Positions 13,235 through 17,948 of a DNA stretch of 17,948 nucleotides are shown here, one piece after another; position 1 is the stretch's first letter, and each line of letters starts with the position of its first letter. A program made the position numbers and the translations under genes. This stretch comes from Eubacterium sp. (lineage in GTDB: Bacteria > Bacillota > Clostridia > Oscillospirales > Acutalibacteraceae). Where the stretch lies: contig JACTVT010000047.1 in NCBI GenBank assembly GCA_014465955.1, positions 1 through 17,948 on the forward strand, read 5' to 3'. The notes beneath the pieces were generated by a model. That model had not been told where the DNA came from. It did no database searches and worked only from the letters and a program-made list of their open reading frames with translations.

Positions 13235-13999
13235 ATGAACAGTAAAATGAAAATATTGGTTGCAGATGATGTAACTGTATTCGGTAAGGATTGTAAGAAA
13301 GAACTTGAAAAATCAGGATTTGAAGTTTCTCTTTGTAAAAAAGACGGAAACACGGTTATCTCACTTCTTGAAAATCAGCATTTTGATGCCGTGCTTATGG
13401 ATGTTTTTATGTCGGGTGCAGACGGGTTTGAAGTGCTTGAAAGCATTTCCGAGTCGCTTACCGAAAAACCGCTGACGCTTGTATTATCGGCAGTTGATAA
13501 TTCGCAGATTGAGGAGCAGGTAATTGCATCAGGTGCAGATTATTATTTTATTAAGCCTGTTTCACCCGAGTCTGTCGCTAAAAGAATTGAAAAACTTTCG
13601 CAGTGGAAAATGAGTAAAAATAAGAGCAGTTCTGCTTATCACGATAATGATATTGATGTTGTGATTTCGGATATTATGCGTCAAATCGGCGTGCCTGCTC
13701 ATATCAAAGGCTATCAGTACTTACGTTCGGCAATCAAACTTTCTGTTGAAGACAATGAAATGCTTGGCTCGGTCACGAAATTATTGTATCCCACAGTTGC
13801 TAAAATGTATTCCACAACTCCGTCAAGAGTTGAAAGAGCAATCCGCCACGCTATTGAGGTTGCGTGGGACAGGGGAGATGTTGATGTTCTTTCTTCCTAT
13901 TTCGGTTATACCATTCAGTCTCAGCGCGGCAAGCCTACAAATTCCGAATTTATTGCAATGATTGCTGATAAATTGAAACTCTCCCTTAAAACTGCATAA
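13235..13999 (+). CDS. spo0A: Spo0A, master regulator of sporulation
   Basis: 254 residues. The receiver domain (1 to about 120) has the acidic pair D11-D12, phospho-acceptor D56 (VLMDVFM), S85 and K107 (FIKPV). After a short linker, the C-terminal domain (about 140-254) carries the near-invariant Spo0A signature: IGVPAHIKGYQYLRSAI, LGSVTKLLYPTVAKMY, TTPSRVERAIRHAIEVAWDR and KPTNSEFIAMIADKL. Phosphorylated Spo0A binds DNA and switches on early sporulation genes in Firmicutes. Length is close to the usual 260-270. TACGGAGGAAAA sets the start. It is monocistronic, with its own promoter and a strong terminator. In many Clostridia spo0A follows spoIVB, but here it follows feoB, so the usual neighbour is not kept. 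The gene implies a spore-forming host. Confidence 0.96.
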   Translation: MNSKMKILVADDVTVFGKDCKKELEKSGFEVSLCKKDGNTVISLLENQHFDAVLMDVFMSGADGFEVLESISESLTEKPLTLVLSAVDNSQIEEQVIASGADYYFIKPVSPESVAKRIEKLSQWKMSKNKSSSAYHDNDIDVVISDIMRQIGVPAHIKGYQYLRSAIKLSVEDNEMLGSVTKLLYPTVAKMYSTTPSRVERAIRHAIEVAWDRGDVDVLSSYFGYTIQSQRGKPTNSEFIAMIADKLKLSLKTA

Positions 14000-14005
14000 A
14001 TAATT

Positions 14006-14039
14006 AAAAGAGCACGAATTAAATTTTCGTGCTCTTTTT
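14006..14039. terminator. Bidirectional terminator spo0A / transporter
   Basis: AAAAGAGCACGAA (14006-14018) pairs perfectly with TTCGTGCTCTTTT (14026-14038) around a seven-base loop. A-rich and T-rich flanks allow termination in both directions. It serves spo0A and the convergent transporter gene ending at 14057. Confidence 0.92.
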
Positions 14040-14056
14040 GTATAAAAGTATAATTT

Positions 14057-15526
14057 TTATAACAATTTTTCAAATCCTTCGGTAGTGTATTCCTCACCGT
14101 TTCGTTTCTTTTTTAACTGGACCATAAGGGCGTTGAATCGCTTTCTTGTCATCGGGTAAAGAATTGCTGAAATGATTGAAAGCAGCAGGAATATTGCAGG
14201 AATAACGGTTGAAATATTCTCCATTCCGTTTATGATTTTTTCATCTGTAACGACTGTGAACAGTGCTTCTGAGCCTGCCGTGTCTTTTGAAGAGTCATAG
14301 CCGTAGAATGACAGCAACTGACCTGCCATTAGAATACCGAATGCAGAGCCGAATTTCTGTATTAACTGCGGGAGGGCAGTTATGGTTGATTCTCTTCTTT
14401 CACCCGTTTTGAATTCGTCAAGTTCAACCAGGTCATAACCCATTGAATAGAATAATGTCCAGAAAGTGCCTGTGCCGATACCGAGAATAACGGGGCTTAA
14501 AATGCACATAAATCTGAAGCCTGCAATTTCGGCATCAAGACCGATTATTTTTATCGCAATTTCGCCTGCAAAAGTTATTGATAAAAATAGAATTGCCGCA
14601 AAACGCCTGTCTTTTTTCTTTGCCGTTGCCTCAACAAGCGGCACAACGATTGCCATTGAAACTACAAGCGAAAGAATAACAAACACAATGCCTGTGTCAT
14701 ATTCCATTCCGATGCAGTCGATAACCATATAAGTTAAGTTTGCCTGAATCATTGATGAGGTTGCAAGGAAAAAGAATACAAAAAGCAGAAAATATTTTGC
14801 GGGTTTCAGTGATAATATTTCACCGAATGCTTTCATTGTGGATTTAAGGCTGACTTTTTGAACGGGTTCACCGTCTTTAGCCTGTTTCGGAGAATAAACG
14901 CCGTTCAGTGATTTGCAGCAGATAAATCCGAAGGTAACTGCCATAACGCTGATGATTGCCGCTACAACTGCATATGAATTGCTTTCGTATTTTTCCGTAA
15001 GCAGGATTGCCACTGTCGGCACAAGAGCAGGCAGTATATTGCCGAGTCCGACTGCAATTGCATTGAGCAGTGATGATAGACTTCTGATTTGCGTTCTTTC
15101 ATCATAATCTTCTGTCAGTTCGGCAACAACAGCGTAATAGGGGATAGTGTACATAGTGTAAAATACCCATATAGCCATTGAAATTACTGTGTATAAAATA
15201 ATTTTAGCCGTCTGTGACGTAAAACCTGCGCCGATACTGCTCCACGCAACAATGAAAATCACTGCAAGCGGAATAAGCGAGCCTTTCATTACCTTGCGCT
15301 TGTCAACGCCTATACGGTCGGTGTAGTTGCCAATCATCGGGTCAGTCACTGCGTCCCACGCAATAGATATAAAAATGATGATAGAACTGTATTTCGGCTG
15401 AATGCCTACTATTTCGTTAAGAAAGGTTAAATAATATGTGTAAAACATATTGTAAATAAGCGATTCGGTAAAAATTCCGAATGCGTAACCCGTCTTTTTC
15501 TTTTTGGTCAATGCTGCTTTTGGCAT
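14057..15526 (-). CDS. GPH-family (MelB-like) cation:sugar symporter, MFS
   Basis: 489 residues with about twelve membrane helices. Family marks of glycoside-pentoside-hexuronide symporters are present: GIFTESLIYNMFYTYYLTFL in helix 1, the WDAVTDPMIGNYTDR loop with the acidic residues that bind the coupling cation, YTIPYYAVVAELTEDYDERT between helices 4 and 5, and the second-half motif DLVELDEFKTGERRES. It should import a sugar or glycoside together with Na+ or H+. The substrate cannot be read from sequence, and no glycosidase gene is adjacent. The start is supported by AAAAGGGGGCGGGTTT before the ATG. It is monocistronic, with its own promoter and a shared terminator with spo0A. Confidence 0.92.
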   Translation of the reverse strand: MPKAALTKKKKTGYAFGIFTESLIYNMFYTYYLTFLNEIVGIQPKYSSIIIFISIAWDAVTDPMIGNYTDRIGVDKRKVMKGSLIPLAVIFIVAWSSIGAGFTSQTAKIILYTVISMAIWVFYTMYTIPYYAVVAELTEDYDERTQIRSLSSLLNAIAVGLGNILPALVPTVAILLTEKYESNSYAVVAAIISVMAVTFGFICCKSLNGVYSPKQAKDGEPVQKVSLKSTMKAFGEILSLKPAKYFLLFVFFFLATSSMIQANLTYMVIDCIGMEYDTGIVFVILSLVVSMAIVVPLVEATAKKKDRRFAAILFLSITFAGEIAIKIIGLDAEIAGFRFMCILSPVILGIGTGTFWTLFYSMGYDLVELDEFKTGERRESTITALPQLIQKFGSAFGILMAGQLLSFYGYDSSKDTAGSEALFTVVTDEKIINGMENISTVIPAIFLLLSIISAILYPMTRKRFNALMVQLKKKRNGEEYTTEGFEKLL

Positions 15527-15550
15527 AAACCCGCCCCCTTTTATAAATTT

Positions 15551-15579
15551 ATTTTACATCAATAAAAACAAATTAGCAA
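15551..15579 (-). promoter_or_regulatory. Promoter of the symporter gene
   Basis: Read on the minus strand: TTGCTA (15579-15574), a 17-bp spacer and TAAAAT (15556-15551), 25 bp from the ATG. It is back to back with the promoter of the PAP2 gene. Confidence 0.65.
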
Positions 15580-15595
15580 GAAAATTAATTTATTA

Positions 15596-15624
15596 TGGAA
15601 ATTTTATTGCGCATATGTTAAAAT
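15596..15624 (+). promoter_or_regulatory. Promoter of PAP2/NlpC operon
   Basis: A TATGTTAAAAT extended -10 region (TAAAAT at 15619-15624) with a weaker TGGAAA -35 box 17 bp upstream, 34 bp before the chosen ATG. Extended -10 promoters tolerate poor -35 boxes. Confidence 0.5.
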
Positions 15625-15658
15625 ATTTTGAAAATAATTTTATTCAGGGGAAATGTTT

Positions 15659-16693
15659 ATGATTAAAAAGAAGAATTTGCCTTATATAATTTTTATCATA
15701 TTTTACTTCCTTTTCTTCGGTGCAATGATGATTTTCGGGAGTAAATACGATTTAAAACTTAATCAGGAATTTTTTGATCCTGAGCGTATTTTTTCAAAAA
15801 CCTTTGAAATCTGGGGTGAAGCGCCTCGCTTTGCAATGTGGGCGCCTGCGGCAGCAGTTCTTTTGCTGACAAGACATAGCCTTGCCGAGTGTATATCGGT
15901 CATTCATAAAATTCTGCCGTTTATTCCTGAAATCAGCGAAAAAGCACAGCAGAAAAAGGTTTATAAGTTTTTTAACGCTGTTGTCAATATTATTGAAATA
16001 GTCGGTTTTACGGTATTAACTGTTCTCGGCTGTGATAAACTGATAAGAAATGTCGGTAAATATTATGTTGATTTAAGCCGTGCAGTGTGGTATATAATAT
16101 CTGCCGTTGTTGCCGCAGTTCTTATTCTTATATTCAGCAGAATTCCGAAACGTGTTTTAAATAAACTTGAGCCTATTGCTTTAATGGGCATTTTAATCGG
16201 ACTGCTTTATCTGTTTACAGACCCTATTAAGAATTTTATCAACAGAGCAAGGTTCAGAGAAATGGTTGCCTTTTCACACGGTATTCCCGATGCTAAAGAC
16301 CCTGCCGTTACAAGAAATCTTATGGAATCGGCAGACTACAGTTGTTTTACACCGTGGTATCGGAAAGGTCTCGGAGGAACAATGCTTAACGGTATTGAAC
16401 TTGAAGGTTCAAGTTGCCCGAGCGGCCATATGATGAGCGGCTGTTTTATATTTATTTCGGCGGTAGTTTGCAGTGCATTTGAAAAACTTAAAAAATTTAC
16501 AGTGCCTGCCTGCGTTTTAAGTTTTGTTTATGTTGCTGTTCTTGGTTTTACAAGAATGGTAAGGGGCGCACATTTTTTAACAGATGTTTCGCTCGGCGCA
16601 ATTATCGGTATGGTGTTTTTCCTTTTTGCTCTCGGTGTTTTAAAACTTTTTGAAAAGAAAAATATTCTGCCGATAAGGCATTTTGAAGATTAA
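15659..16693 (+). CDS. PAP2-superfamily membrane phosphatase
   Basis: 344 residues from the ATG at 15659. It is preferred over ATG 15653 because CAGGGG is then at normal distance. Several membrane helices surround the PAP2 signature. This comprises K-x6-R in DPIKNFINRARF (near 187-195), then CPSGHMMSG (near 252-260), and RMVRGAHFLTDVSLG (near 300-314), with the catalytic His residues of the PSGH and R-x5-H-x3-D motifs. Members hydrolyse lipid phosphates such as phosphatidic acid or undecaprenyl pyrophosphate at the membrane. The N-terminal 100 residues, including the WGEAPRFAMWAPAAAVLLL helix, are longer than in minimal PAP2 proteins. The next gene, a cell-wall hydrolase, starts 23 bp later, so a role in envelope lipid or lipid-carrier recycling is plausible. 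Confidence 0.92.
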   Translation: MIKKKNLPYIIFIIFYFLFFGAMMIFGSKYDLKLNQEFFDPERIFSKTFEIWGEAPRFAMWAPAAAVLLLTRHSLAECISVIHKILPFIPEISEKAQQKKVYKFFNAVVNIIEIVGFTVLTVLGCDKLIRNVGKYYVDLSRAVWYIISAVVAAVLILIFSRIPKRVLNKLEPIALMGILIGLLYLFTDPIKNFINRARFREMVAFSHGIPDAKDPAVTRNLMESADYSCFTPWYRKGLGGTMLNGIELEGSSCPSGHMMSGCFIFISAVVCSAFEKLKKFTVPACVLSFVYVAVLGFTRMVRGAHFLTDVSLGAIIGMVFFLFALGVLKLFEKKNILPIRHFED

Positions 16694-16716
16694 TAAAGAA
16701 CGGAAAAGAGACGGAT

Positions 16717-17802
16717 ATGAAAAAATATTTAAATAAGATCATCTGCCTGCTTTTGTCATTTACAATGCTTTTCAGTGTAATGTCTGCTGCAAATATTACG
16801 GCACAGGCATATACCTTCGGCAATGACATAGTAGAGTATGCAAGAGATTATATCGGCTGCGGGTATGTATACGGACACAGCGGACCTGATACATTTGACT
16901 GTTCGGGTTTTGTTATGTATGTCTTTAATCGTTTTGGAATATCGCTTCCTCACAGTTCACGTGAATATTGGAATAACCCGACTGATTACGGCAGGGTGAT
17001 AGATTATAATTCAATTGATAATGCACTGCCGGGTGATATTATTTCGTGGAACGGTCATGTTGCAATTTATACAGGCGGCGGTTATGTTATTGAGGCAGCG
17101 AATTCAAAAGTCGGCGTTGCCGAAAGAAAATATGATCTGAAAGGTTGGAACGGTAACTATCAGGTTATCAGAATTTACGGTGTTCAGAGTGAATACTACA
17201 TAAGCGGACTGCCTTTTCGTGATATGTGGAACTGTGACGGCTACGCTTCATATTTAAAGTATACTTCAATCTACAACAGTTATTTGAAAGGCACAAATCC
17301 GCCGTATTATAATGAATTTTCGCCTAATGAATCACTAACCCGCGCAATGCTTGTAACTATAATTTACAGAATGGCAGGTGAGCCGTATAACGGTAAAAAT
17401 CCTCACGGCAGTCAAACCCCGTTTGAGGATATTGGCAATACAGGCGCTTATTTTTATGATGCTTCCTGTTGGGCACTCGATAAAGGCATAACAACAGAAA
17501 TTTATTTTAAGCCTTATGATTATGTATCAAGAGAAGAAACGGCTGCTTTCTTTTACAGATACGCAGATATAAGCGGAAAAATTACAAATGAAGATTATAA
17601 AAATATTGATTTGTCACGTTATCACGATTATGAAAATGTGCGTGACTGGGCATTGGAAGCACTTCAGTGGGCAAATCAAAGCGGAATGATAACAGGCACA
17701 CAGGAGGGTTATATTGACCCGCAGGGTGATACAAAGCGTATTCATTCCTCAAAAATCATTTACGGCTTCGGAAAAACATATAATATCGGTAAATTCAAAT
17801 AA
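16717..17802 (+). CDS. Secreted NlpC/P60 peptidoglycan hydrolase with SLH repeats
   Basis: 361 residues. The N-terminal signal peptide has a basic start, the core IICLLLSFTMLFSVMSA and a likely cut after AQA near 31. The NlpC/P60 domain (about 35-155) has YIGCGYVYGHSGPDTFDCSG with nucleophile C62, the helper GDIISWNGHVAIYTGGG with H114, and EAANS as third site. These endopeptidases cut D-Glu-diamino acid bonds in wall peptides. Residues about 165-350 hold three S-layer-homology repeats (FRDMW...SLTRAMLVTIIYRMAG; FEDI...WALDKGI...VSREETAAFFYRYA; YENVRDWALEALQWANQSGMI), which bind pyruvylated wall polymers and keep the enzyme on the cell surface. Likely in an operon with the PAP2 gene. A long hairpin follows. 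Confidence 0.94.
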   Translation: MKKYLNKIICLLLSFTMLFSVMSAANITAQAYTFGNDIVEYARDYIGCGYVYGHSGPDTFDCSGFVMYVFNRFGISLPHSSREYWNNPTDYGRVIDYNSIDNALPGDIISWNGHVAIYTGGGYVIEAANSKVGVAERKYDLKGWNGNYQVIRIYGVQSEYYISGLPFRDMWNCDGYASYLKYTSIYNSYLKGTNPPYYNEFSPNESLTRAMLVTIIYRMAGEPYNGKNPHGSQTPFEDIGNTGAYFYDASCWALDKGITTEIYFKPYDYVSREETAAFFYRYADISGKITNEDYKNIDLSRYHDYENVRDWALEALQWANQSGMITGTQEGYIDPQGDTKRIHSSKIIYGFGKTYNIGKFK

Positions 17803-17804
17803 AA

Positions 17805-17839
17805 AACGATGAATGGAGCGACACAATCCATTCATCGTT
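17805..17839. terminator. Long hairpin after NlpC/P60 gene
   Basis: AACGATGAATGGA (17805-17817) pairs perfectly with TCCATTCATCGTT (17827-17839) around a nine-base loop. The 3' side continues CCCCG, not T's, while the minus-strand exit has an A-rich plus strand (AAAAAA), meaning a T run. So it may terminate better leftward, or act as an RNA-end stabiliser. From here to 17948 I see no gene. Confidence 0.65.
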
Positions 17840-17948
17840 CCCCGCAACAGTATTTAGGCAAAGTAACAGAAAACAAAAAATACATATTGCAGGTAATCCA
17901 ATCATTAAATAAAATATACTCAAAAATTACTTTATTCTTGAATTACAT

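Noticed and set aside
1..17948. Search for a tracrRNA (anti-repeat) matching the array repeat, which would indicate type II or V-B.
   Set aside because: I found no good complement of the repeat outside the array; the only likeness (5104-5124) is in the same orientation.

Overview
The window looks like the chromosome of a low-GC, spore-forming Clostridia/Ruminococcaceae-type gut bacterium. Support comes from AT-rich DNA with strong AGGAGG-like ribosome sites, a full-length spo0A, an NlpC/P60 protein with S-layer-homology repeats, and ruminococcal-style mobile-element genes. About the first 12.4 kb reads as the right-hand part of an integrated mobile element whose left end lies outside the window. 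The rest is ordinary chromosome.

Region 1 (1-1510): a small secreted protein is followed by a compact CRISPR array of eight 30-nt repeats. The array has its own near-consensus promoter and terminator and no cas gene anywhere in the window. The repeat fold and its AGTCTGAAAC tail resemble Cas13d (type VI-D) repeats, but type III or I-B cannot be excluded. A 48-bp promoter-like direct repeat lies on both sides of this secreted-gene/array cassette.

Region 2 (1530-3597): an S1-like small protein, a ClpP-type serine protease with an intact triad, and a short soluble VirD4/TraG-type ATPase form one operon.

Region 3 (3832-5804): three tightly overlapping unknown genes, namely a 51-aa ORF, a polytopic membrane protein with a large cytosolic domain, and a 131-aa protein.

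Region 4 (5884-7843): a macrodomain-plus-HTH protein with its own promoter is followed by a von Willebrand A protein and a strong terminator.

Region 5 (7845-9331, minus strand): mobilisation remnants. An AAA ATPase that has lost its C-terminus is joined out of frame to a relaxase that has lost its N-terminus, which is a clear deletion scar.

Region 6 (9372-12400): a zinc-knuckle protein, a small antitoxin-like ORF, and a large serine recombinase that reads straight into the right attachment junction. The junction lies inside feoB, and only the FeoB C-terminal third follows it.

Region 7 (12400-17948): chromosome. It holds the feoB 3' remnant, spo0A with a dense operator-like region, a GPH-family sugar symporter, a PAP2 phosphatase and a secreted NlpC/P60-SLH cell-wall hydrolase.

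Candidates for an undescribed system are the orphan array (possibly acting in trans with a Cas13d-like or Cas6-dependent machinery elsewhere), the overlapping membrane-protein triplet, and the macrodomain-HTH/vWA pair. All three sit as cargo between the transfer genes and the recombinase.
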